Assembly: GCF_018403185.1 (NCBI RefSeq)
Contig: NZ_BOSE01000003.1
Span: 496,001-560,000 of the forward strand
Direction of reading: 5' to 3'
Length of the DNA: 64,000 nt
From: Paenibacillus montaniterrae
GTDB taxonomy: Bacteria > Bacillota > Bacilli > Paenibacillales > Paenibacillaceae
The notes under the pieces: model-generated
Databases searched by the model: none
What the model was told of the DNA's origin: nothing
The model's input: only the letters and a program-made list of their open reading frames with translations
In this document: one piece after another, positions 1 to 7,072 of the stretch
Layout of the letters: every line of letters starts with the position of its first letter
Numbering within the stretch: position 1 is the stretch's first letter
Made by a program: the position numbers and the translations under genes

Positions 1-2
1 GT

Positions 3-542
3 TATCGTGAAACAGCTGAATTCTACGGGGTTGAGGAGCTGACCCATCTGATCGAGACTGCACGCAAAGCATATGATTATGTACTGCTTGATGTGAGCGC
101 ATATTGGGACAATGCGGGAACGATCAGCGCTTTGCTGGAGGCAGAGCGCATTATTGTAGCGACAACTGATGCGTTGTCTCATTTTCAGGAGGATTATTTA
201 TCATGGATTGGTGTTATGGGAGGTCATATTCAGTTGGACAGCAAAGCGTTGTTTTATGCAGTGATTAAGCATAGAGGCGGACTATACCAGCCTCGGCACT
301 GCTATTCGCAGTTTGCTGGAGAGGAGCTGCCAGCTGTAACAATTCCATTTTCCTTGTATGAAGCATTGGATCGCGGTGAATTAAAGCAATGGCTTAAGCA
401 GCGGGGAGAAGGGAGCAAATGGCTATCCTCCTATGCAAAGCATTTCGCTCCTGCAGCATCGGAACGAGCAGCGGGCAGCCGCAAGCTGAAACGGAATCGA
501 TCACTATCTGCTGCAGCCGCGATGCTGTTTAAGCAAGATTAG
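3..542 (+). CDS. TadZ/CpaE-like ATPase, 3' part only
   Basis: The gene is open from the left edge (codons begin at base 3) and ends at 542, leaving about 179 C-terminal residues. The visible part contains YDYVLLDVSAYWDN, a Walker-B-like strand typical of MinD/ParA-type P-loop proteins, then a strand-helix pattern (ERIIVATTDALSHFQ) like the receptor-proximal half of TadZ/CpaE. The P-loop itself lies outside the window. TadZ/CpaE proteins place the Tad/Flp pilus machine at the membrane. The next gene is a CpaF ATPase 23 bases downstream, followed by TadB and TadC, which supports the role. A GTG near base 93 is inside the gene and not a real start. Family assignment is inference from fold and context. 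Confidence 0.7.
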   Translation, partial: YRETAEFYGVEELTHLIETARKAYDYVLLDVSAYWDNAGTISALLEAERIIVATTDALSHFQEDYLSWIGVMGGHIQLDSKALFYAVIKHRGGLYQPRHCYSQFAGEELPAVTIPFSLYEALDRGELKQWLKQRGEGSKWLSSYAKHFAPAASERAAGSRKLKRNRSLSAAAAMLFKQD

Positions 543-565
543 ACGAGAAAAGGTGATGAGTCGTA

Positions 566-1921
566 ATGAATGAACATAATGTGCGACGCTTTTCAGCACT
601 TGACTATATGTCGAAACGGCGCAAACAGCAGGAGCATGCTAATGAAGGTCATGCAGGCGTCGAGCAGTTTCAAAAGCTGTGCCATGAATTGAGAGGCTAT
701 CTTGCTACACCTCGCGGCAACAATGATGAGGAACGCAGGCAGTATAGTGAGCAGCTGAATCGGGCGGTATTAGGCTATTCAGACGCCAGAAGCTATATTC
801 TGCACTTAATTGCAGATCGTCTGCTGCAGCTGCATATTCAGGAGATCGAAGGCTACCAGCATCCGTACGCTACGCTTGCAGAGGCGATATTTGCAGATAT
901 TGTCGGCTTGCATGTGCTTGAAGCGATTATTGCTGAAACAGAGGGGCTGGAGGAAATTCAGGTGGTTGGCACTCAAATTTTTACGGTCATAAGAGGGAGG
1001 CTCAGCTTGTCAGGCTATCGCTTCGATCATACGAAGGATGTGGAGCGCATTCAGCAAAACCTCGTGCTGTTTAATAACGATCAATACAATATGAAAAAAC
1101 GTTGGGCCGAGGTTATGCTGCGCGACGGCTCGCGTGTTACGATTACCGGCAACGGTTATACAGCGCGGCCTACGCTTACGATTCGCTTCTATACGCTGCG
1201 CAATATCCCCTTGCTTGCTTTGGCTCAGGATCCATACCGCATGCTATCCCCCATGATGCTTCAGCTTCTTCATCTTATTTTAACTGCGCGCTACAATTTG
1301 GTGCTAATCGGTCAAACGAACACAGGAAAAACAAATTTGCTCAAGGCATTAATTGCCGAGCTGCCGGCTTCAGAGCGGCTCGTTACGATTGAAGGGCGCT
1401 ATGAAATGATGATCAGCCGCGATTATCCCGAACGCAATATTATTGAATATGAAATTAACGAGGACGATTATTTGCACAGCTCAAAGCAAGCGTTCAAGCT
1501 TGCGCTAAGACAGTCGCCGCAGAGGATAATTCATGCTGAAATTCGTGATGATGATGCCAATATATATGTGCGCGCCTGCACACGCGGGCATCGCGGCAGC
1601 ATGACGACGGTTCATGCCAATGAGCTTGAGGATGTGCCTGAGGCGATCGTAGATATGTGCATGCTCGACGGACGCGCGATGGACCCGCGGCGACTCGTAA
1701 AGCGGATTGCTCAATATGTAACCGAGGTAGGCATTCAGCTTAAATACGTTAACGGGCGCAGAGTAATTGCAAGAATCGCCCATATTGGCTGGGAGAACGA
1801 TGAGGTTGTCGTTAAGGATTGGGTAACGTACAATGAGCAGCTTGATGACTGGAGCATAAATTGGGCTGAGCTTAAACTGCGCTTCCCCCAGCTGCAGGGA
1901 GGGATTTTGGATGCTCATTAA
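566..1921 (+). CDS. cpaF: CpaF/TadA-type secretion ATPase
   Basis: Cytoplasmic VirB11/GspE-superfamily ATPase that powers Tad/Flp pilus assembly. It is 451 residues, near the usual family length. The Walker A motif GQTNTGKTN lies at about residues 249-257, the Walker B region with LRQSPQRIIHAEIRD at about 315-330, and the His-box-like TRGHRGSMTTVHAN at about 338-351. The N-terminal 200 residues are helical and divergent, as is usual for CpaF. An AAAAGGTGATG ribosome site precedes the ATG. It overlaps tadB by 11 bases, so translation is probably coupled. Context (tadB, tadC next) fixes it as part of a Tad-like system and not a type IV secretion system. Confidence 0.88.
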   Translation: MNEHNVRRFSALDYMSKRRKQQEHANEGHAGVEQFQKLCHELRGYLATPRGNNDEERRQYSEQLNRAVLGYSDARSYILHLIADRLLQLHIQEIEGYQHPYATLAEAIFADIVGLHVLEAIIAETEGLEEIQVVGTQIFTVIRGRLSLSGYRFDHTKDVERIQQNLVLFNNDQYNMKKRWAEVMLRDGSRVTITGNGYTARPTLTIRFYTLRNIPLLALAQDPYRMLSPMMLQLLHLILTARYNLVLIGQTNTGKTNLLKALIAELPASERLVTIEGRYEMMISRDYPERNIIEYEINEDDYLHSSKQAFKLALRQSPQRIIHAEIRDDDANIYVRACTRGHRGSMTTVHANELEDVPEAIVDMCMLDGRAMDPRRLVKRIAQYVTEVGIQLKYVNGRRVIARIAHIGWENDEVVVKDWVTYNEQLDDWSINWAELKLRFPQLQGGILDAH

Positions 1922-2855
1922 TGCACTTTCTATTATTTTGCTAGGCGCTATATTTGTGCTGCTATTTGTTGCAATCGACTGGCTGCTGCAGCATGCTGCA
2001 CAGCGAAAAACGCTGCGCGACCGCCTAAAGCAAGGAGTGAGAGCTAACGCTCAGTCACGTTTGCCGCTTTGCTCGAGCAGGCTGCTTGCTGCAATCATCA
2101 GACATTTGCATCAGCTTATGCATTCACTGCGGCTGCCGATCAAGGGCGATTATTTTTTCAGCGTGCTGCTTGGGCTCGGTGCTGGCGGAATGCTGCTTGG
2201 CTACTGGATTTTTGGCACGCTTCAAGGAACGCTGCTGCTAGGCGCGATGATCGCGCTGCTTCCCTATCTCGTATTGCGCTTGCTGCTTGTCCATAGAAGA
2301 CTGGAAGCGCAGATTGACTTTTTGCCAGCACTCGAGGCCTTTTATCAATGCTATCTCATTACAGGCGAGAGGCAAATTAAAGTCGCACTTGCACGCTTGA
2401 TCGAGGAGAAGCGAATGACGGGCGGAATGAAGCGGATTTTTGAACAGCTTTACCGCAATTTGTCCGTACTGGAGCGTGATGAGGAAAGCCTTGAGCTATT
2501 CGCACATGCGCTGGGGCATATTTGGGCGGATTATTTTGTACAGATGCTTCGTGTCGCCATGAGCGAAGGTGTCAGCATAAGCAGCAGCTTGCGCGAGCTC
2601 ATTGGAGATATGCGAGCTGCGAGGCGGGCGAACGAACAGGAGCGTCATCGCTTGCTTGAAATCCGCATTGCCAACTTCACGCCGCTATTATTTCTTATGC
2701 TGTTTGTTGGCATCAATCTATACTATAATCGCGAGCAGTCGATTCAGTATTACGTCCATGATGCAGGAGGACGAGAGCTGCTGCTGCACATGATGGTAAT
2801 GATCTTTTTGTCCTTTTTAATGGGATTGTATTTATCGCGCAAAAAGTTGAATTAA
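1911..2855 (+). CDS. tadB: TadB-like inner membrane platform protein
   Basis: A 314-residue membrane protein with a hydrophobic N-terminal segment (residues 1-22), a paired hydrophobic block at about 80-125 and a C-terminal pair near 250-310, matching the type II secretion F (GspF/TadB) layout. A soluble helical stretch lies between, at about 130-245. In Tad systems TadB and TadC together form the membrane platform on which the CpaF ATPase acts. The start overlaps the end of cpaF, and tadC starts 15 bases downstream, so the three genes form one translational unit. Confidence 0.8.
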   Translation: MLINALSIILLGAIFVLLFVAIDWLLQHAAQRKTLRDRLKQGVRANAQSRLPLCSSRLLAAIIRHLHQLMHSLRLPIKGDYFFSVLLGLGAGGMLLGYWIFGTLQGTLLLGAMIALLPYLVLRLLLVHRRLEAQIDFLPALEAFYQCYLITGERQIKVALARLIEEKRMTGGMKRIFEQLYRNLSVLERDEESLELFAHALGHIWADYFVQMLRVAMSEGVSISSSLRELIGDMRAARRANEQERHRLLEIRIANFTPLLFLMLFVGINLYYNREQSIQYYVHDAGGRELLLHMMVMIFLSFLMGLYLSRKKLN

Positions 2856-2870
2856 CGAGGAGGCAGGCAT

Positions 2871-3758
2871 ATGTACGAGTGGCTCGATTATGTAATTGTG
2901 GCTGGGCAGTTTTTGTTCAGTCTGACAGCAGCTGCTATGCTGCTATCGCTGCTGCCTGCCAGAGCAAGCTCAGCTTTGCTGTATCAACGGCTTTGGAGCT
3001 GGCGCAAACGCGAGCCTTCTTCCCGCTTGCTTAGACTGCTGTTTCTTAAGCGGGAGGAGCTGCTTGAAAGCGAGCGTGCGCTGATGCTCGCGAGCTGCGG
3101 CTTTGAGCTGACAGTGCTCGGCTATAGCGTATACCGACGCTTGCTTATGTTGCTATGCTACTTGCTGCTTTTTTCATTGGCAGCTGGCGCCAACTATGGC
3201 CTGTGGCAGCTGAACATGGCAGCAGGCAGCGCTGTTGCGGCTGCAGCGGCAGCATTGATCATGCTGCATACAGATATGTACTGGCTAAAGCTGTATCGCG
3301 AGCTGCGGGCTGTTGCTATTACCCGGGAAATTTATGCGATTAGTCATCAGCTGCTTTACTTTGAGGATTCGAATCTGCATATTCACAACAAGCTGCGCCG
3401 CTGTCTCCCCTATAGCAAGCTGCTGCGCAGAGATCTGGAAACATTACTTGCGGAATGGTATCAAGACCCTGCTGATGCCCTGCAGACATTGAAAAGGAAA
3501 ATCGGTACGCCTGAGGGCATCAGCTTTGTGGAAAGCATTGATGCGCTGCGGCAGCAGCATGAAGCTGGCTTTTATGAGCTATTGCGCGCACATTTGCGCG
3601 ATTACAAGGAGCGGCTGGAGCTGGCCAAGGAAAGCCGCAAGGAGGTTAGCTCCTACGTCTTGTATGTCATCGCTGGAATACCGATTTTGTATACGTTTCA
3701 GGTGTTTTTGTATCCGTGGGTGCAAGAAGTAAATAAGCTAATGTCATCAATGAACTAG
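2871..3758 (+). CDS. tadC: TadC-like inner membrane platform protein
   Basis: A 295-residue membrane protein with the same plan as TadB: an N-terminal membrane segment (about 8-30), a central hydrophobic pair (about 92-130), a long soluble helical region with heptad-like charge pattern (about 135-262) and a C-terminal membrane segment (about 265-285). It is preceded by GAGGAGGCAGGCAT. It is assigned as the second platform subunit from position and topology; sequence similarity to other TadC proteins cannot be checked here. Its TAG stop is immediately followed by, and may be part of, the first type I repeat of cluster A. Confidence 0.75.
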   Translation: MYEWLDYVIVAGQFLFSLTAAAMLLSLLPARASSALLYQRLWSWRKREPSSRLLRLLFLKREELLESERALMLASCGFELTVLGYSVYRRLLMLLCYLLLFSLAAGANYGLWQLNMAAGSAVAAAAAALIMLHTDMYWLKLYRELRAVAITREIYAISHQLLYFEDSNLHIHNKLRRCLPYSKLLRRDLETLLAEWYQDPADALQTLKRKIGTPEGISFVESIDALRQQHEAGFYELLRAHLRDYKERLELAKESRKEVSSYVLYVIAGIPILYTFQVFLYPWVQEVNKLMSSMN

Positions 3759-4512
3759 AGGTAGGTTAAATTGCACGACTTTGATGACGATGACTGGCGT
3801 TGTAGCGTAGTCGACGTCGAATATGTCACGCTACCGAAAGCTCCGGTGCTCACGTAGCAGTTGCCTACGCTGCGCTCCTCGCTTTCTAGTATCGTGCCAT
3901 CTTCTTGGTCCTGAAAGCCGAGCAATTTGAACCTCTATTTGAAAGAGGTAGCCCAAAAGCAGGACTTTGATGACGATGATTCGCTTAGTAGCATAGTCGA
4001 CGTCGAATCTTGAGCGCTAGCGAAAATTCCGGTGCTCACGTAGCAAGTGCCTACGCTGCGCTCCTCATTTTCTACTAGCGCCCAAGCTTCTTGGTCCTGA
4101 AAGCCCTGCTTTTTGACTTTTATTTGAAAAGAGGTAGGTTAAATTGCACGACTTTGATGACGATGCTGATCGTTGTAGCTTAGTCGACGTCGAATATGTC
4201 ACGCTACCGAAAGCTCCGGTGCTCACGTAGCTTTTGCCTACGCTGCGCTCCTCACTTTCTAGTATCGTGCCATCTTCTTGGTCCTGAAAGCCGAGCAATT
4301 TGAACCTCTATTTGAAAGAGGTAGCCCAAAAGCAGGACTTTGATGACGCTGATTCGCTTAGTAGCATAGTCGACGTCGAATCTTGAGCGCTAGCGAAAAG
4401 ATTATGCTTCCGAAGTATGTTTCCTGCGAAAACATTTAAGGTGCTCACGTAGCAAGTGCCTACGCTGCGCTCCTCATTTTCTACTAGCGTCCAAGCTTCT
4501 TGGTCCCGCACT
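3757..4512 (+). repeat. Type I long-hairpin repeat cluster A (4 copies)
   Basis: Four copies in plus orientation: about 3757-3937, 3945-4121, 4131-4309 and 4317-4512. Each has an outer inverted repeat (for example AAAAGCAGGACTTTG with AAAGCCCTGCTTTT), a 5'-arm side hairpin around TCGACGTCGA, a core stem and an apical stem (CGTAGC...CTACG). Copies 1 and 3 share one outer stem (AATTGC type) and core class b; copies 2 and 4 share another (AAGCAG type) and core class a, so the array looks like a duplicated dimer. Copy 4 carries an extra small hairpin (about 4400-4440) and loses its 3' outer arm where a type II repeat begins. Minus-strand ORFs here are translations of the repeat and are not considered genes. 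Confidence 0.9.
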
Positions 4513-5062
4513 CAAAAAAAGCACCAGCGGAGGAGCAAAGCATCCGAAAAACGAAGTGAGCCGCCTTTAACATCGTAATGCAACCATAAAAAATTAAAAT
4601 AAGAGCATTACGATTTAAAAAGCGACTGTAGGGTGCTTAGCTCCGGAGCGCTGAAAGAGCATTGGGGTTTATTCGACATCGAAGCTTAACAATCAAGAAA
4701 AAAGGCACCAGCGGAGGAGCAAAGCATCCGAAAAACGGAAGTGAGTCGCCTTTAACATCGTAATGCACCCATAAAAATTCAACTAAAGAGCATTACGATT
4801 TAAAAAGCGACTGAAGGATGCTTAGCTCCGGAGCGCTGAAAGAGCATTGGGGTTTATTCGACATCGAAGCTTAACAATCAAGAAAAAGCTACAGCGGAGG
4901 AGCAAAGCATCCGAAAAACGAAGAGCGTCGCCTTTAACATCGTAATGCTACCTATAAAAATTAAAATAAGAGCATTACGATTTAAAAAGCGGCTGAAGGA
5001 TGCTTAGCTCCGTAGCGCTGATTTAAAAAGCGACTGAAGGATGCTTTACTCCGGAGCGCTGA
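4512..5062 (+). repeat. Type II hairpin repeat cluster (3 copies plus a fragment)
   Basis: Three tandem copies at about 4520-4654, 4704-4838 and 4887-5020, with linkers of about 48 bases between them, then a lone 3' arm at 5021-5062. Each copy folds on itself: outer arms AGCGGAGGAGCAAAGCATCC and GGATGCTTAGCTCCGGAGCG, inner arms AACATCGTAATGC and GCATTACGATTT. The conserved strand CCGAAAAACG stays between the two stems. Related copies occur at about 28691-28860 and 40495-40610. No ORF of note is present. Together with cluster A this fills the gap between tadC and the next gene. Confidence 0.88.
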
Positions 5063-5096
5063 CAAAGAGGACTTTTCATGAGAGGAGGTGATGAGG

Positions 5097-5246
5097 ATGA
5101 AGAATATTTTGATGACAGTGATGCTGCTGGTAGTGGTTGTGCTGCTTTTCAATAATATAATTGTCAAGGACGGCACGGGCACAAAGGCGCAAATTCAATC
5201 TCAGGGCAATGCTGCCAATACCCAGATTGGCAATATCAATCCATAG
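5097..5246 (+). CDS. 49-residue single-pass membrane protein in the tad locus
   Basis: A short gene with a strong ribosome site (AGAGGAGGTGATG) upstream of an ATG at 5097; an in-frame ATG at 5091 is also possible. The product has a 17-residue hydrophobic segment (ILMTVMLLVVVVLLF) right after the start, then a polar tail rich in Gln, Asn, Gly and Thr. Size, position and topology recall a Flp-type pilin or minor pilin, but the G-x4-E-Y processing motif of known Flp pilins is absent, so it is not called a pilin. It is the first gene after the repeat block and is probably co-transcribed with the downstream small genes. Confidence 0.6.
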   Translation: MKNILMTVMLLVVVVLLFNNIIVKDGTGTKAQIQSQGNAANTQIGNINP

Positions 5247-5381
5247 TGGCCTCCTATCTCTACAAAATGGAGAAATTTACTCACATTTTCATGCACAATA
5301 TCCACTATCCACATCTGGATAAATATTTAATCGCAGCGAGATATGCACAATGAATAACTGTACCGTAAAGGTTGTGATGCT

Positions 5382-5528
5382 ATGCAGCAGCTGCTTATTG
5401 CTTGCGCTTTATTGCTATGTATGCTTGTGATCTATCTGCATGTTGCCGGAGGCGAGCAGGGCTTGAGCCAGCAGCAGAAAAAAGCGCATGATGCTGCGAC
5501 GGAATATGTGCGAGGCATCGATTCATGA
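5382..5528 (+). CDS. 48-residue small membrane protein
   Basis: ATG at 5382, stop at 5526-5528, overlapping the next gene's start as ATGA, which argues for a real, coupled gene. The product has an N-terminal hydrophobic stretch (LLIACALLLCMLVIYLHVA) and a polar, Gln/Lys-rich C-terminal half. No family recognised. It resembles the short pseudopilin-like or accessory proteins found beside Tad platforms only in its size and topology. The upstream AAAGG sequence is a modest ribosome site. Confidence 0.5.
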   Translation: MQQLLIACALLLCMLVIYLHVAGGEQGLSQQQKKAHDAATEYVRGIDS

Positions 5529-5950
5529 AGCAGCTATTAATGTTTGTTTTATTGGCGGCAATATTGTGCTGGGTATTATTCGCTCCTGTGTACAAGCATG
5601 TCTATATTATGCGCCAGGCACTGCTGCAGCAGGAGGTGGATTATTTGCTTGAGGTTGGCACTAGCGGTCAGTATGGCTATATTGCACCAGCTTTAATCGA
5701 GCAATCCCGGGCAAGGCTGGCGAAGTTTGGCCTCAACTCGGGACAGCTTGTATATGAAGCTCGAAGCACAATTGGCCAATCCGCCGTTTCTGCAGCTGCT
5801 CCCGTTCCGCGCGGGGAAGGCATCTCATTAACTATCAGCTACCCGGTTGGCAATCTGTTTGCTATTGACCGTTTGATTGGCGTTCATCCACCGAAGCAGC
5901 AGCATATTACTGCGTATGGCGTGCAAATGAGCGAATATGTTGCCCGTTAG
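5525..5950 (+). CDS. TadE/pseudopilin-like secreted protein (putative)
   Basis: A 141-residue protein with one N-terminal hydrophobic helix (about 4-24) and an extracellular-looking remainder ending in a beta-rich stretch (ISLTISYPVGNLFAIDRLIG). This is the layout of minor pilins or TadE-like proteins: membrane anchor, helix, small beta domain. No conserved motif was recognised, so function rests on the tad context. Its ATG overlaps the stop of the preceding small gene by four bases. Confidence 0.6.
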   Translation: MKQLLMFVLLAAILCWVLFAPVYKHVYIMRQALLQQEVDYLLEVGTSGQYGYIAPALIEQSRARLAKFGLNSGQLVYEARSTIGQSAVSAAAPVPRGEGISLTISYPVGNLFAIDRLIGVHPPKQQHITAYGVQMSEYVAR

Positions 5951-6081
5951 CGGTAGCGGTGCAGCGCCCGCTAGGTTAGACATATAGCTTCAGCTGTCCA
6001 TCTGTTCAGATATGCAGCGAGATGCCGAATAGGGAATGCGGCGATGAAATCTTTAAAGCGAATTAGGGAGGGCAATAGATC

Positions 6082-6567
6082 GTGTATAAGCTGTTGATTG
6101 TACCGTTGATGCTGGTTATTTGGCTGATGCTATACAGCAATGGGATTGATCAGGAACTCGCGATGAAAACCTACTATAAAGGGAAGCAGGCAGTTAATCG
6201 TGGCGCACATGCAGCGGCGTTGCAGCTAGACGCAGCAGCACTTGCTGACGGCGTGTTTCAAATCGATCCCGTCAAAGCGCGAGCCCAGGCCGAGCGTTAT
6301 ATTTATCGCAATCTGAAGCTGGATGAGCAAGGTAAGCCTGTTGCCGACTCCTTTATTCGAAAGCCTGTCGAAATTGTTTATTTTGATGTGCTGGATGCAT
6401 CGCTGTCTTATCCCCATGTGTATGAATTAAAACAATACGACTTTAGCACGGTATTTTATCGACCCGCCGTTGTAATTGTGCTTCATTTTTCATATCCTCG
6501 TATATTTTCCATTAATAATCCTGTAGAATGGAATATAGTTGGCAGTGCACAGCTTGTGCCGCTATAA
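6082..6567 (+). CDS. TadE/TadG-like pseudopilin (putative)
   Basis: A 161-residue protein starting at GTG 6082 after AGGGAGGGCAATAGATC. It has an N-terminal membrane helix (about 3-20), followed by KTYYKGKQAVNRGAHAAALQLD, a pattern (small residues, NRAxHAAAxQ) common after the anchor helix in TadE/TadG proteins and likely to continue the helix. The remainder is a mixed alpha/beta domain with alternating hydrophobics. It is separated from the preceding gene by 131 bases in which no gene is seen. Likely the last member of the pilus locus; the assignment is by pattern and context. Confidence 0.6.
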   Translation: MYKLLIVPLMLVIWLMLYSNGIDQELAMKTYYKGKQAVNRGAHAAALQLDAAALADGVFQIDPVKARAQAERYIYRNLKLDEQGKPVADSFIRKPVEIVYFDVLDASLSYPHVYELKQYDFSTVFYRPAVVIVLHFSYPRIFSINNPVEWNIVGSAQLVPL

Positions 6568-6592
6568 TTTCAACGCAGGAGGAAGTTATTGA

Positions 6593-7072
6593 ATGCAACG
6601 TGAGCTTACTCAGAAGCTGCATCCGGATTATGTTAAGGCGTCCCGATTATCGAGCATTCTTTTTCATATCGTGACCTTGCTGCTCGTTTCAGGCTGGCTG
6701 GTCTTTGCGTTATGGAAGGATTGGACGCTGGTACCTGTTTGGATCGCATATGGCATTTTGCTCGTTTCCTTTGTTTTGTTTACCTGGATTGTGCCGATCT
6801 ATGAGTTTCGCAGCTTTTCGTTTGAGGTTTTTGAAGAAGAGATCGAGATTCAGTCAGGCATTATTTTTCGCTCCAACATTTTAATTCCTATGGTTCGTGT
6901 ACAGCATGTAGAGGTTGGCAGTGGGCCGATTATGCGCAAATATAAGCTGGCGAGTGTAAATGTCGTTACGGCTGCAACGAAGCATGAAATTAAAGGAGTT
7001 CATCAGCAGGCTGCTGAGGAGCTGAAGCAGCATATTGGAGAACTGGCTAAGGTGGATGAGCAGCATGACTAA
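6593..7072 (+). CDS. ydbS: YdbS-like PH-domain membrane protein
   Basis: A 159-residue protein with two membrane helices (about 22-42 and 48-68) followed by a bacterial PH (bPH2, formerly DUF304) domain, seen in the segment FEEEIEIQSGIIFRSNILIPM and then RVQHVEV and SVNVVTAATKHEIKGV. In Bacillus the YdbS/YdbT pair is encoded together and is linked to protection against some antimicrobial compounds; the precise biochemical role is unsettled. The ribosome site is CAGGAGGAAG. It overlaps the start of the next gene, the usual ydbST arrangement. Confidence 0.85.
   Translation: MQRELTQKLHPDYVKASRLSSILFHIVTLLLVSGWLVFALWKDWTLVPVWIAYGILLVSFVLFTWIVPIYEFRSFSFEVFEEEIEIQSGIIFRSNILIPMVRVQHVEVGSGPIMRKYKLASVNVVTAATKHEIKGVHQQAAEELKQHIGELAKVDEQHD

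Noticed and set aside
1505..1918. 137-residue minus-strand ORF inside cpaF
   Set aside because: Shadow of the cpaF coding sequence; cpaF has clear catalytic motifs.
3757..4512. Resemblance to a box C/D or k-turn RNA (TGATGA near the 5' end and CTGA near the 3' end, flanked by a terminal stem)
   Set aside because: The same bases pair with each other in a continuous imperfect helix (GGACTTTGATGAC with GTCCTGAAAGCCC), and no stem II follows the putative k-turn. The boxes are better explained as part of the long hairpin.
3757..5062. CRISPR array
   Set aside because: Repeats are ~130-175 bp, self-complementary and of several classes, with no short unique spacers and no cas genes.
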